In this document: positions 55,244 through 64,000 of the stretch, in pieces
How the letters are laid out: each line of letters opens with the position of its first letter
Position numbering within the stretch: position 1 is the first letter of the stretch
Origin: an uncultured Sulfitobacter sp.
GTDB taxonomy: Bacteria > Pseudomonadota > Alphaproteobacteria > Rhodobacterales > Rhodobacteraceae
Length of the DNA stretch: 64,000 bases
Assembly (NCBI GenBank): GCA_947501805.1
Contig: CANMXJ010000001.1
Coordinates: forward strand, 62,001 to 126,000
Direction of reading: 5' to 3'
The notes under the pieces: model-generated
Database searches by the model: none
What the model saw: the letters and a program-made list of their open reading frames with translations, nothing else
Told to the model about the DNA's origin: nothing
Program-made: the position numbers and the translations under genes

Positions 55244-55977
55244 AAAGCCTCCACCCAATCTAAAACGTCTCTTACATCCTGCACGACATGTATCCCGTGC
55301 TGGAGAGCAGGCCGATCAATCAAGATGACTTTCAGCCCCAACTCCTTGGCCGCATCCAGTTTCGGGCGGCTTGGCAGTCCACCAAGGTTACGCGCAATCA
55401 GTGTATCCACGCGCAGGTCCCGAAAAAGCGCGATCTCGCTGGCCATCGTGAAGGGCGGATCGCCAAACACAAGTTCGACAAAACCGTACGGCGCGGGGCG
55501 CTGGTGTTTTGAAGTCTGGCGCAGCATCAGGCAGGCCCCCGGAAAGTCGCGATACGCTGGCAGGCTGGCCCATCCGGTCGCGGAAAACACACGCTCCGAG
55601 TTCCCGACCAGCGCCATTGCCGCCTGAACCGACACGGCACTCTGCCATTTTGCGTTTTCGTCAATGTCCCATGCAGGCCGTGCCAAGCTGATAAAGGGCA
55701 AACCCGACTGCTGTGCGGCTTCATGTCCGACCTGCGTCATTATGCCGTCAAAGCCGTGGCTCGCATCAATCACGATATCCGCCCCGCGCATCACCTCAAG
55801 CAAGTGCGGCTTTGTCACCTCGTGACAGACCTCAAACGGTACAGGCATTGGGTTGGCACCGCGCGGGCGCTCCGACATCAAGGCATGCACTTTGTGATCG
55901 CGCGCGGCCAATGCCTGCCCGATTTGTCGTGCCTCTGCGCTACCGGCCAGCAATAGAATACGTGGTCTTTTTTCCAT
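55240..55977 (-). CDS. cobK: Cobalt-precorrin-6A reductase
   Basis: NADPH-dependent reductase of cobalamin synthesis. The 245-aa protein has the N-terminal nucleotide-binding ILLLAGSAEARQIGQAL and DIVIDASHGFDG, and the C-terminal DTLIARNLGG with KLDAAKELGLKVILIDRP. ATG 55977 (MEKRPRI) is preferred. No other cob gene is in view; an isolated cobK is common in Rhodobacterales. It is translationally coupled to alkA. Confidence 0.92.
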   Translation of the reverse strand: MEKRPRILLLAGSAEARQIGQALAARDHKVHALMSERPRGANPMPVPFEVCHEVTKPHLLEVMRGADIVIDASHGFDGIMTQVGHEAAQQSGLPFISLARPAWDIDENAKWQSAVSVQAAMALVGNSERVFSATGWASLPAYRDFPGACLMLRQTSKHQRPAPYGFVELVFGDPPFTMASEIALFRDLRVDTLIARNLGGLPSRPKLDAAKELGLKVILIDRPALQHGIHVVQDVRDVLDWVEAL

Positions 55978-56081
55978 AGCCGCGACATTAGGCAACACGG
56001 ACCCGAGTACAAGTGCCTAGCAATCTGGGGCTTGCCCCTCTCTTGTCAGAAGAATACCCCTTGCCCCGTAAGGAGCCCGAG

Positions 56082-57296
56082 ATGATTGATGACGCACGCG
56101 CCAAGCGCAACGTAGCTGTTCTGGTGGCCGCACAGGCATTCCTTGGCAGCCAACTTCCCATGATGTTTGTGATTGGCGGCCTTGCAGGCCAGCAACTTTC
56201 GCCCAATGTCTGCCTTGCGACATTACCGATCTCGATGATCGTATTCGGGTCCATGACCACGGCACCGTGGCTGTCGCCCTTGATGCAGAAACACGGACGC
56301 CGCGCCGGATTTATCATCGGTGCTGCGGGGGGCATGACAGGGGCCGCGATCAGCGCCTATGCCCTTTCGATCGAGAGTTTCCTTTTGTTCCTTCTGGGCA
56401 GCTATTTCACCGGCATTTACATGTCTTCGGGTGGGTTTTTCCGGTTTGCGGCGGCAGATACTGCGTCCGACGCGTTCCGGCCCAAAGCCATCTCCTATGT
56501 CATGGCAGGTGGCCTTGGCGCTGCCATTATCGGGCCGCAGTTGGTGACGCTATTGTCGGACGGGCCGGACGCCACGGCGATGCGGTACTTCCCCGTCTTC
56601 ATTGCCATGATTGCCATCAACGGCTTCGGCATGTTGCTGTTTTTCCTGCTTGATATTCCCAAGCCAGTCGCACCGACAATGGACAGCCCCAAAGGGCGCA
56701 CCCGTTGGGAGCTTCTGACCACCCCGCGCATTGCGGTGGCGGTTATCTGCGCCATGGTGTCCTACGCTTTGATGAATCTTGTGATGACCTCGACACCGCT
56801 GGCGGTGGTCGGATGCGGCTACCGTGTGGCGGATGCCTCCAACATCGTGACGGGCCATGTGCTGGCCATGTATGTGCCGTCGTTTTTCACCGGACATCTG
56901 ATCGCACGTTTCGGAGTGGAACGGATCATGGGCCTTGGCATTGCGATCCTTGGTGTTGCGGGAGTCGTCGCGTTGCAGGGCGTCGAACTGGGCAATTTCT
57001 ATGTGGCGTTGCTGCTGCTGGGTCTGGGCTGGAACTTCGGCTTTATCGGCGCGACGTCGATGCTGGCAGGCGCACATGAACCACACGAACGCGGACGCAT
57101 GCAGGGTCTTAACGACCTGCTGGTCTTTGGCGGCGTCACCCTTGCATCCCTGGCCTCTGGTGGGCTGATGAACTGCGCGGGCGGTGATGCAGCGTCGGGC
57201 TGGGCGGCGGTGAACATGGCGATGATCCCGTTTCTGGCCCTTGCCGGTGGATCACTGATCTGGTTGGTAATGCGCCCGAAAACGGAAAACGCCTGA
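56082..57296 (+). CDS. MFS transporter
   Basis: This 404-aa membrane protein has 12 hydrophobic segments, with the MFS loop pattern LMQKHGRRAGFIIGA between helices 2 and 3 and ARFGVERIMGLG in the second half. Its substrate cannot be deduced. AAGGAG lies 6 nt before ATG 56082. It converges on the NDUFAF6-like gene with a 2-bp gap. Confidence 0.92.
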   Translation: MIDDARAKRNVAVLVAAQAFLGSQLPMMFVIGGLAGQQLSPNVCLATLPISMIVFGSMTTAPWLSPLMQKHGRRAGFIIGAAGGMTGAAISAYALSIESFLLFLLGSYFTGIYMSSGGFFRFAAADTASDAFRPKAISYVMAGGLGAAIIGPQLVTLLSDGPDATAMRYFPVFIAMIAINGFGMLLFFLLDIPKPVAPTMDSPKGRTRWELLTTPRIAVAVICAMVSYALMNLVMTSTPLAVVGCGYRVADASNIVTGHVLAMYVPSFFTGHLIARFGVERIMGLGIAILGVAGVVALQGVELGNFYVALLLLGLGWNFGFIGATSMLAGAHEPHERGRMQGLNDLLVFGGVTLASLASGGLMNCAGGDAASGWAAVNMAMIPFLALAGGSLIWLVMRPKTENA

Positions 57297-57298
57297 CC

Positions 57299-58075
57299 CT
57301 ACCAGCGGCCGGTCACTGCGCGGATTGAAAGCCCGATGCGGTCTGTTTCGACCGGATCGGGCAAGCGCCCCTCGGCGACCGCCGCAGGGTCTTTGACCGC
57401 CATTTTCAGAATAGCCTGCGCAGGGCCGACATGCAGCAAAGCCGCACGCGCAGGTTTGGACAGTCTGGCTCTGTTTGCACGTGCTCTTGCCAGCCGCTCT
57501 AGGCCGCCTTGTGCCAGTGCGGCAACCCCTGCATCCGTACCATCCATCAACGGTATCCGCCCGTGTGCGACCAGTTCGGGGATCGCGCGCAGCCATGCCG
57601 CAAGCCCCCCAGCATAGGCTGCATCACGCACAACTGCCTCGTCGGCCTCTCCCAAAGCAGAGGCGGCAACCCAAGCCAGATTGCCGGAAGTTTGGTCCAG
57701 ATAACGGACAAAATGTGCTTCGTCCTCAAAGGCATCCTTATAGATATCCCAACGCCTTGCAGCGGCAAGCTCGTCCAAGAGGGGGGCCAGATCCGGGGCA
57801 ACTACACCGGCCAGAGGCGTTGCAACTTCATGCCTGCGCACGGGCTTTGCCTCACTGATTTCCTCACACACATCGCGCCACCATTGCAGGCGCATTTCGG
57901 CAATCATTGCCTCCTGTGTTACCCAAGGTGCGCGCGCCACTTCGACATTGAATGCATAAAGCGGAAACAGAATCCGGCGCGCCGCAACAGGCGACGCCAT
58001 GACTGCGCGAAAACGCCAAGGGTCCGCCCGTTCAACCAACGCGGCACAGGCTGTCAAATCCGCGTCGAAACTCAT
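57299..58075 (-). CDS. Squalene/phytoene synthase-fold protein, NDUFAF6-like
   Basis: This 258-aa protein has the all-helical SQS/PSY fold signature: RRILFPLYAFNVEVARAPWV and MRLQWWRDVCEEI, then GGLAAWLRAIPELVAHGRIPL. The Asp-rich catalytic pairs of true squalene or phytoene synthases are not both present. The sequence fits NDUFAF6, a complex I assembly factor in mitochondria, so that is my preferred reading. The ATG region overlaps the methyltransferase stop (ATGA). Confidence 0.85.
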   Translation of the reverse strand: MSFDADLTACAALVERADPWRFRAVMASPVAARRILFPLYAFNVEVARAPWVTQEAMIAEMRLQWWRDVCEEISEAKPVRRHEVATPLAGVVAPDLAPLLDELAAARRWDIYKDAFEDEAHFVRYLDQTSGNLAWVAASALGEADEAVVRDAAYAGGLAAWLRAIPELVAHGRIPLMDGTDAGVAALAQGGLERLARARANRARLSKPARAALLHVGPAQAILKMAVKDPAAVAEGRLPDPVETDRIGLSIRAVTGRW

Positions 58076-58797
58076 TTCGGGCGCACAACGCTGAGCAGAT
58101 AGCCGAATTCATCACGGTGCGCGCGCCAGCAGGCAATTTCCTCTGCCGCCACGTCCAGCACTTCGCTCAAAGCCGCGTCAGCCTGGGGCCGCAGCATTGC
58201 AATCCTTGCCTCAAGGGGCCCGTAATAAGCCTCCCAACCCGCATCCGAAACGCGGCGTGTGCCAAGGATGTCATAGCCCGCATCGGAAATTTGCTGTTGA
58301 ACCCCCACAGCGTCCGTCATGTTCGGGTATTCACCATCCCACAGCGCCCGTGCCCGCGCTGACGGATTGTCCGTCAGCCAGCAAGCCTCGGAAAATGCCA
58401 CAACACCGTTCGCAGTCAATGACTTACGCCACGCCTCTAACGCTGCTTTTACCCCCATGAAATAGACTGCGCCCGCGCACCAGATCATGTCATAGCTGTT
58501 GTGGATCGCCTTCATGTCCGCCTTGAGAACCGTCACGCGGCCTTCTTGTTGCCAATCCCTGCGCACAGCCGCCACAAAATGCGGTGTTTTATCAAGTGCT
58601 GTCACATGCCCGCGTGGCGCGGCATCCAGCAATGCGGCAATATCGCCGCCCGGTCCACATCCGACATCCGCCATCTGTGCATCTGGCGACAATCCCGCGA
58701 CCTTTGCAGCCCAAGCAACATCTTGCGGCTCTCCCGGACCCTCGCGGGGTAAGTCACGGTGCAGTTGAAAAAACGCTTCCATCGGATCAGAAGTCAT
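58072..58797 (-). CDS. Class I SAM-dependent methyltransferase
   Basis: This 241-aa protein has motif I MADVGCGPGGDIAALL, the acidic DKTPHFVAAV and the post-motif MIWCAGAVYFMG. The substrate is unknown. AAAGGA lies 8 nt before the ATG. It overlaps the upstream hydrolase by 11 bp and the following NDUFAF6-like gene by ATGA. Coupling to an NDUFAF6-like gene may hint at complex I or quinone biology, as inference. Confidence 0.9.
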   Translation of the reverse strand: MTSDPMEAFFQLHRDLPREGPGEPQDVAWAAKVAGLSPDAQMADVGCGPGGDIAALLDAAPRGHVTALDKTPHFVAAVRRDWQQEGRVTVLKADMKAIHNSYDMIWCAGAVYFMGVKAALEAWRKSLTANGVVAFSEACWLTDNPSARARALWDGEYPNMTDAVGVQQQISDAGYDILGTRRVSDAGWEAYYGPLEARIAMLRPQADAALSEVLDVAAEEIACWRAHRDEFGYLLSVVRPK

Positions 58798-59767
58798 TGA
58801 GGAATCCTTTGATTGCAGTCACGGCTTCCGGCGCTGAGATGATATCAAGGTGGTTTACCTCCTCGACAATCACATAGCTCCCTTTGTCCGTCACGTCTGA
58901 CATGGTGGGTTCGAACATCGCCGCTCTAAAGGCTTCGTCCTGCGCACCCGCAACCAGCACAAAGGGCGGCAAGGCCGCAACATCTGCTAGATAGTTGCTT
59001 CTTGGGGCAAATGACGTGTTCAAGCGGTAGGAATAAGCAGTTGTTGCCGTATGCCCCAAAGAACCGTCCATGACCGCCTGCGGCATGCGAAACTGGATGA
59101 TGGTGAGGTAGTTGAGCGCGCGAACGCGGAATGTGTTCAATATCCCAAGTCCGATAATCCGGCGCATCAGCGGGTGCGACCAGCCACCAGAGTTGTCGCG
59201 CATGGTTGGCGCATTGTGCTTCAGAAATGGGGCCAGCAGAACCGCGCCGTCAATCAAGGCACCATGCTGCCCCCCTGCAAAACGCACAACCAATCCGCCC
59301 CCCGACGAATGTCCGCCCAGAATAACCTTCTGATCCGGCTTGCAGAGTTCTGCGATCAAATCGGCCAGATCATCCTCGAATTGACCGACATAGGCGATAT
59401 CACCGCGCACACCCGGCTTTTCCCCGTGGCCGCGCAAGTCGGGAACAACCACATCTGCCACCGTGCTGAAATCCCGCGCGACCGTGTCAAACTGCAATCC
59501 GTGCCACCCTGATCCATGCACCAGAACCAGCAAAGGCGCGTTGGTATCATCACTTGGATACCGGCGCACCTGCGCGTCATATCCATCGCGCATCTTTACA
59601 GACGTCTGGGGTTGTGGCGCATCAGCGTCACCAGTCAATGTGTTCGTAAAATCAAGCCCTTCACCCGCAGGCAGATTAACGGGTCGCTGCGACAGGATCA
59701 GAACAACGGCGATGCCGAGGGTGATCACAATCGACGTAATAAAGAAAGTCAGCACTCTGCGGATCAT
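58787..59767 (-). CDS. Membrane-anchored alpha/beta hydrolase
   Basis: This 326-aa protein has an N-terminal membrane segment (residues 8-26, FFITSIVITLGIAVVLIL) and a lid-bearing alpha/beta hydrolase domain: LVHGSGWHG, DLRGHGEKPG, the nucleophile GHSSGGG, the acid in AGAQDEAF and the His in EVNHLDII. The active site is probably periplasmic. It overlaps cimA by ATGA. Substrate unknown. Confidence 0.9.
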   Translation of the reverse strand: MIRRVLTFFITSIVITLGIAVVLILSQRPVNLPAGEGLDFTNTLTGDADAPQPQTSVKMRDGYDAQVRRYPSDDTNAPLLVLVHGSGWHGLQFDTVARDFSTVADVVVPDLRGHGEKPGVRGDIAYVGQFEDDLADLIAELCKPDQKVILGGHSSGGGLVVRFAGGQHGALIDGAVLLAPFLKHNAPTMRDNSGGWSHPLMRRIIGLGILNTFRVRALNYLTIIQFRMPQAVMDGSLGHTATTAYSYRLNTSFAPRSNYLADVAALPPFVLVAGAQDEAFRAAMFEPTMSDVTDKGSYVIVEEVNHLDIISAPEAVTAIKGFLNDF

Positions 59768-61386
59768 GCCGTATTGCCATTGGCATCGCGCACCAGTTTC
59801 CAGCGGATCGCATCCAGCAGCGCCTCAAAGCTTGCGTCGACGATGTTGGCGCTGACACCGACAGTGGACCAGCGCCGTCCCTGCCCGTCTTCACTGTCGA
59901 TGATCACGCGGGTCACCGCCTCGGTTCCGCCTTGGGTGATGCGCACCTTGAAATCGACCAGCCGCATGTCCTCGATATAGCTTGAATACTGCCCCAGATC
60001 CTTGGCCAGCGCCTTGGCCAGTGCGTTCACAGGGCCACGGTCACTACCCGCAGCATCCATGCTTTCGCTGACAGACTGGCGCTTTTCGCCGTCCACTTTG
60101 ACCACAACCACGGCCTCGGACAGGCTGACCATCTTGTTGTACTTGTTTTTGCGTCGCTCTACGGTAACGCGGTATCTTTTTACCTCAAAAAACTGCGGCA
60201 TCTGGCCCAGAACGTCCCGCGCCAGCAGCTCGAAACTGGCCTGTGCGGTGTCATAGGAATACCCGTCCGCCTCGCGGGCCTTCACCTCTTCAAGGATACG
60301 CCCCAAGGCCGGATCGCCCTTTCCAACGCTTAGGCCCGCTTCGGTCAGGCGTTTGCGCAGATTGGACTGCCCCGCCTGATTGGACATCGGAATGATCCGC
60401 GCATTACCAACCACGGTGGGGTCGATATGTTCGTAGGTTGACGGGTCTTTCAGGATCGCACTGGCGTGCAGACCGGCCTTGTGGGCAAAGGCAGACGAGC
60501 CGACAAAAGCCGCCTGTTTTTGCGGCACGCGGTTGAGGATTTCATCCAGCATCCGGCTGATCCGCGTCAGCCCTTGCAACGCCTTTTTCGTAATGCCCGT
60601 TTCATACCGGCTGGCGTAGGGTTCTTTCAGCAGCAGGATCGGGATCAGCGCGGTCAGGTTGGCATTGCCACAGCGTTCGCCAAGCCCGTTCAGCGTACCC
60701 TGAATTTGCCGCGCACCCGCATCAACAGCGGCCAGCGTACAGGCAACCGCGTTTTCGGTGTCGTTGTGGGTGTGGATGCCAAGGTGGTCGCCGGGGATGC
60801 CGGACGCAATCACTTTTGCTGTAATGTCAGACACTTCCGAGGGGAGGCTTCCACCGTTTGTGTCACACAAAACGATCCATCTTGCGCCCGCTTTGTGAAC
60901 GGTATGCAGACATTCCAGCGCGTAATCGGGATTGGCCTTGAACCCGTCAAAGAAATGTTCCGCGTCAAATAATGCCTCGCGACCAGAGGCCACCAGATGC
61001 GCGATGCTGTCGCGCAGCAGGGTCAGGTTTTCCTCAAGCGTGATGTTCAGCGCGGTTTTGACGTGGAATTCATGTGTCTTGCCCACCAGACAGACAGAAC
61101 TGGTGCCCGCGTTCATCACCGCCGCCAGCACATCATCATTTTGCGCCGAAATGCCGGGGCGTTTGGTCATGCCAAAAGCGGTGAGTTTGGCGGTGGTTTT
61201 AGGCGCTGCATCGAAGAACGCGTTATCCGTGGGGTTGGCCCCCGGCCAGCCACCTTCGATATAATCCACGCCAAGGCTGTCAAGCGCTGTGGCGATCTGG
61301 TGCTTTTCGTCCGTAGAAAATTGCACTCCTTGCGTTTGCTGCCCATCACGCAGGGTGGTGTCATAGAGGGTGAGGTGTTCGATCAT
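59764..61386 (-). CDS. cimA: (R)-citramalate synthase
   Basis: Condenses acetyl-CoA and pyruvate on the threonine-independent route to isoleucine. The 540-aa protein has the HMGL-like barrel start YDTTLRDGQQTQGVQFS, LCDTNGGSLPSEV, GIHTHNDTENAVA and NGLGERCGNANL. A C-terminal LeuA-type regulatory domain follows (about 400-535). ATG 61386 is chosen. Related 2-isopropylmalate and homocitrate synthases are alternatives, but length and motif wording fit CimA. It lies 58 bp after cysS. Confidence 0.93.
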   Translation of the reverse strand: MIEHLTLYDTTLRDGQQTQGVQFSTDEKHQIATALDSLGVDYIEGGWPGANPTDNAFFDAAPKTTAKLTAFGMTKRPGISAQNDDVLAAVMNAGTSSVCLVGKTHEFHVKTALNITLEENLTLLRDSIAHLVASGREALFDAEHFFDGFKANPDYALECLHTVHKAGARWIVLCDTNGGSLPSEVSDITAKVIASGIPGDHLGIHTHNDTENAVACTLAAVDAGARQIQGTLNGLGERCGNANLTALIPILLLKEPYASRYETGITKKALQGLTRISRMLDEILNRVPQKQAAFVGSSAFAHKAGLHASAILKDPSTYEHIDPTVVGNARIIPMSNQAGQSNLRKRLTEAGLSVGKGDPALGRILEEVKAREADGYSYDTAQASFELLARDVLGQMPQFFEVKRYRVTVERRKNKYNKMVSLSEAVVVVKVDGEKRQSVSESMDAAGSDRGPVNALAKALAKDLGQYSSYIEDMRLVDFKVRITQGGTEAVTRVIIDSEDGQGRRWSTVGVSANIVDASFEALLDAIRWKLVRDANGNTA

Positions 61387-61444
61387 GCTTTCGCCTCTTC
61401 CCAAACTGGTGGAATTCGTGAGAATATCTCTCTTAACAAGGAAA

Positions 61445-62896
61445 TCATGTTCGCCACTCACCCTTCCTCAAATCCTCAACTAGCTTCGTAGCATCATAAC
61501 CGTGGAGACTAGTTGCCTGTGGACCAAGCCCCGTCACTGAAAGCTTCACGCCATTGTCTTCAAATATTTTTTTGAGAGCATCCGCCTGTTCATATTTCTT
61601 ATCATTTCTAAGACTTTGCCATTCATCTAGATATTCTTTCCACGATGACATTGCGTCTCCAACATGCATCGCCTCCAAATTTCCGCCAACTGTTACGGCG
61701 TATGGTTTTCTCCGAAACCACTCCACTTCTTCTGCCGGTGGAAAGCCCAAAAACAGCATTGCAGCTTTCAATTCAGCCGCTCCGTTGGTCGTCGCGAACT
61801 GACGCATGCGCGTAAAGACCTCGGAAACATTCAGATCTTGTTTCAGCCAGTCAATCATTGACTCCATAATTCTTGCTTTTGGCTCAATACCATCAGTAAG
61901 CCGATACCATTTACTCAATGTTCTTTCTGCTTCCTTAGCCTTCTTCTCCGTCCAGTCCATCGGCTTGCGGTAATGCGTGCTTAAGAACACAAACCGGATC
62001 ACCTCGCCAGGCACGCCCTGATCCAGCAAATCGCGCACGGTAAAGAAATTGCCCAGCGACTTGGACATCTTCTTGCCCTCGACCTGCAACATCTCGTTGT
62101 GCATCCAGTACCGCGCGAAACCGTGACCGGCACAGGCAGATTGCGCAATCTCGTTTTCGTGATGCGGGAAGGTCAGATCATTGCCGCCGCCGTGAATATC
62201 AAACGTGGACCCCAGCAGGGCCTCGGCCATGGCGGAACATTCGATATGCCAGCCGGGGCGGCCTTTGCCCCAAGGGGACTCCCAACCGGGCGTCGCATCA
62301 TCCGACGGTTTCCACATCACAAAATCCATCGGATCTTCTTTGAACGGGGCGACTTCGACCCGCGCACCCGCGATCATGTCATCCACCGAACGCCCCGACA
62401 GCGCGCCGTATTCCTTATAAGAACGCACACGGAATAATACATGGCCCTCCGCGACATAGGCGTGGTCTTTGGCGATCAGATCTTCAATCATCGCAATCAT
62501 TTCGTCGATATAGGCTGTCGCGCGGGGCATGGCGCGTTGGTGGTCCTTGCCCTTGATCGACGGCTGCAAGGCACCAATGGCGGCCATGTCGTCCAGAAAC
62601 CACTGCGTTGTCTCTGCCGTGATCTCACCGATTGACCGCCCGCTTTCAGCAGCGCGCGCGTTGATCTTGTCATCCACGTCCGTAAAATTGCGCACATAGG
62701 TCACATGCTCGGGCCCGTAAACATGACGCAGCAGACGGTACAATACGTCAAACACAATCACGGGCCGCGCATTGCCGATATGGGCGCGATCATAGACCGT
62801 GGGACCACAGACATACATGCGCACATCGTCCTTGTTCAAAGGCACAAACGGCTCTTTGCGGCGTGTTTTGGTGTTATACAGCGTAATCTCGGTCAT
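61445..62896 (-). CDS. cysS: Cysteinyl-tRNA synthetase with AT-rich 3' third
   Basis: This 483-aa class I synthetase has [16 protein letters not shown] (HIGH), the zinc ligands, [18 protein letters not shown] and [16 protein letters not shown]. The C-terminal region contains [19 protein letters not shown]. Base composition changes sharply near 61960: 61561-61620 has 20 G+C in 60, against 41 in 60 at 62221-62280. A recombination patch is possible. The frame is intact throughout, so the enzyme is probably functional. Confidence 0.95.
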   Translation of the reverse strand: MTEITLYNTKTRRKEPFVPLNKDDVRMYVCGPTVYDRAHIGNARPVIVFDVLYRLLRHVYGPEHVTYVRNFTDVDDKINARAAESGRSIGEITAETTQWFLDDMAAIGALQPSIKGKDHQRAMPRATAYIDEMIAMIEDLIAKDHAYVAEGHVLFRVRSYKEYGALSGRSVDDMIAGARVEVAPFKEDPMDFVMWKPSDDATPGWESPWGKGRPGWHIECSAMAEALLGSTFDIHGGGNDLTFPHHENEIAQSACAGHGFARYWMHNEMLQVEGKKMSKSLGNFFTVRDLLDQGVPGEVIRFVFLSTHYRKPMDWTEKKAKEAERTLSKWYRLTDGIEPKARIMESMIDWLKQDLNVSEVFTRMRQFATTNGAAELKAAMLFLGFPPAEEVEWFRRKPYAVTVGGNLEAMHVGDAMSSWKEYLDEWQSLRNDKKYEQADALKKIFEDNGVKLSVTGLGPQATSLHGYDATKLVEDLRKGEWRT

Positions 62897-63067
62897 GGGT
62901 CGTTCCTCGCGCACAGGTAACGCGGGCTTGCCACATATCAGTCAGGATTAAAACGACATGGATGACGGCCCGCGAGAAAAATCTCAAACGGTAATGGGGC
63001 AACAAATAATGCACATCATCATGGTCATGTAGGATGGGTAGCCCGCGGGTGCACCTCTGGTCAACAG

Positions 63068-63083
63068 TTGATTGACGAATCAA
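63068..63083. promoter_or_regulatory. Inverted repeat upstream of aminotransferase
   Basis: TTGATT-GACG-AATCAA is a perfect 6-bp dyad, about 43 bp before the aminotransferase ATG, in the 229-bp gap between divergent cysS and the aminotransferase. It may be a regulator site. The rest of the gap shows nothing assignable. Confidence 0.4.
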
Positions 63084-63125
63084 ACAGCCTCTGCGCCCCT
63101 GCCCCCAGCAAACGGAGGGCGGGAC

Positions 63126-64000
63126 ATGCAGGCATCAGAGCGGATTTCAGGGATTTTGGGTGGCGGATCGGATGGCTGGGGGCTGTTCAACAAAGCGCGC
63201 GAGATGATTGCGGCGGGCACACCTGTGGTGGAACTGACGATTGGCGAGCATGATATTCGCACGGCGGCTCCGATCTTGCAGGACATGCACCGCTCGGCCC
63301 TTGGAGGCCATACAGGATATGCCTCCGTACCCGGTGTACCGGCCCTGCGCGCCGAAGTGGCGCGGCGGGTGCAGGAACGCACCGGTGTGCCAACCACATC
63401 TGAAAACGTCATGATCACGCCGGGCGGGCAATCGGCACTTTATGCTGCGCACTTTGCCATCTGTGATCCCGGTGATCGCGCGCTGTATCTTGATCCGTTC
63501 TATGCGACCTATCCCGGCACAATCCGCGGGGCGAGTGCAGAACCCGTCTGCATCCAGACCCGTGCGCAAGATGCGTTTCAACCTCGTGCCAGCGATATCG
63601 CGGCCCATGCAGAAGGCGCGAAAAGCCTGCTGGTCAATTCACCCAACAACCCCACCGGGGTGGTGTACTCCCGCGCCACACTGGACGGCATTGCGCAGGT
63701 CTGTATCGACAATGACCTTTGGCTGATCTCGGACGAGGTGTATGACACCCAAATCTGGGAGGGCGAGCATATCTCGCCCCGCGCCCTGCCCGATATGGCG
63801 CAGCGTACACTGGTGGTCGGCTCGATGTCGAAATCACATGCAATGACCGGATCGCGGATCGGCTGGATTGTCGGTCCGGTGGACGTTGTGGAGCACCTGA
63901 TCAACCTTGCGACCCATACGACCTACGGTGTGCCTGGTTTCGTACAGGATGCCGCCTTGTTTGCATTGCAACAAGGTCCCGGTTTCGAAGAAGAAATTGC
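63126..64000 (+). CDS. PLP-dependent class I/II aminotransferase (3' end outside window)
   Basis: The frame is open from ATG 63126 to the window end (291 codons). CGGAGG lies 7 nt upstream. The fold-type I features are GYASVPGVPALRAEVA, TPGGQSALYAA, NSPNNPTGVVYS, DEVYDTQIW and the PLP-binding Lys in SMSKSHAMTGSRIGW. It belongs to the aspartate aminotransferase superfamily; substrate is not determined. Confidence 0.93.
   Translation, partial: MQASERISGILGGGSDGWGLFNKAREMIAAGTPVVELTIGEHDIRTAAPILQDMHRSALGGHTGYASVPGVPALRAEVARRVQERTGVPTTSENVMITPGGQSALYAAHFAICDPGDRALYLDPFYATYPGTIRGASAEPVCIQTRAQDAFQPRASDIAAHAEGAKSLLVNSPNNPTGVVYSRATLDGIAQVCIDNDLWLISDEVYDTQIWEGEHISPRALPDMAQRTLVVGSMSKSHAMTGSRIGWIVGPVDVVEHLINLATHTTYGVPGFVQDAALFALQQGPGFEEEI

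Overview
The window looks like chromosome of an alphaproteobacterium of the Roseobacter group (Rhodobacteraceae). The evidence is its gene families and gene orders: lptD-surA-pdxA-rsmA, prfA-prmC-DUF4167, DUF177-rpmF-plsX-fabH-ihfA-MerR, dgt-argS-SPOR-nagZ-scpA-scpB, a double-length dCTP deaminase, OlsB, and a Fur/Mur-type regulator without C-terminal cysteines. Base composition is mostly moderately GC-rich. There is no phage, integrase, transposase or CRISPR array. Both ends cut genes: the 3' part of lptD on the left and the 5' part of a PLP aminotransferase on the right.

Layout. 1-5 kb: outer-membrane biogenesis and rRNA methylation operon ending in a putative Cys-His-Asp lipoprotein. 5-8.5 kb: release factor 1 and its methylase, DUF4167, a probably leaderless small secreted protein, and DUF1499. 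8.5-11.6 kb: a ureohydrolase pair (4-guanidinobutyrase-like plus agmatinase-like) with an M20 amidohydrolase. 11.6-15.3 kb: mazG, nucleoside hydrolase, GNAT and SelO. 15.3-22.3 kb: two DMT exporters, a TerB/DUF533 protein, an RhlE-type helicase, fur, eno and GNAT. 22.3-28.8 kb: anmK, tyrS, an acyltransferase, ABC-F, olsB and bamE. 28.9-33.7 kb: fatty-acid and envelope operon, IHF-alpha, a long-tailed MerR protein and tRNA-Pro(GGG). 33.7-42 kb: dcd, the scpB-to-dgt operon and an A-type Fe-S carrier.

42-43.5 kb holds the least explained unit. A 95-aa protein is built from exact 20-residue repeats (60 nt at DNA level). A stem-loop follows it, and then a 360-aa protein I do not recognise. 44.8-52.3 kb is a ten-gene iron island on one strand: a 55-codon small gene, hemP, a Cys-rich protein, imelysin IrpA, a porin, bfd, bfr, a di-haem oxidoreductase, a second imelysin and DUF1513. 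It combines an imelysin/di-haem cassette with ferritin storage, a porin and HemP, and has no TonB receptor in view. 52.6-64 kb carries an HNH protein, an AT-rich lipoprotein, an esterase, alkA, cobK, an MFS transporter, and a cysS-cimA-hydrolase-methyltransferase-NDUFAF6-like operon. The 3' third of cysS is strikingly AT-rich.

Many neighbouring genes overlap by ATGA, GTGA or TGATG, so translational coupling within operons is pervasive and was used to choose several start codons. All functional statements rest on reading motifs by eye; no database search was run.
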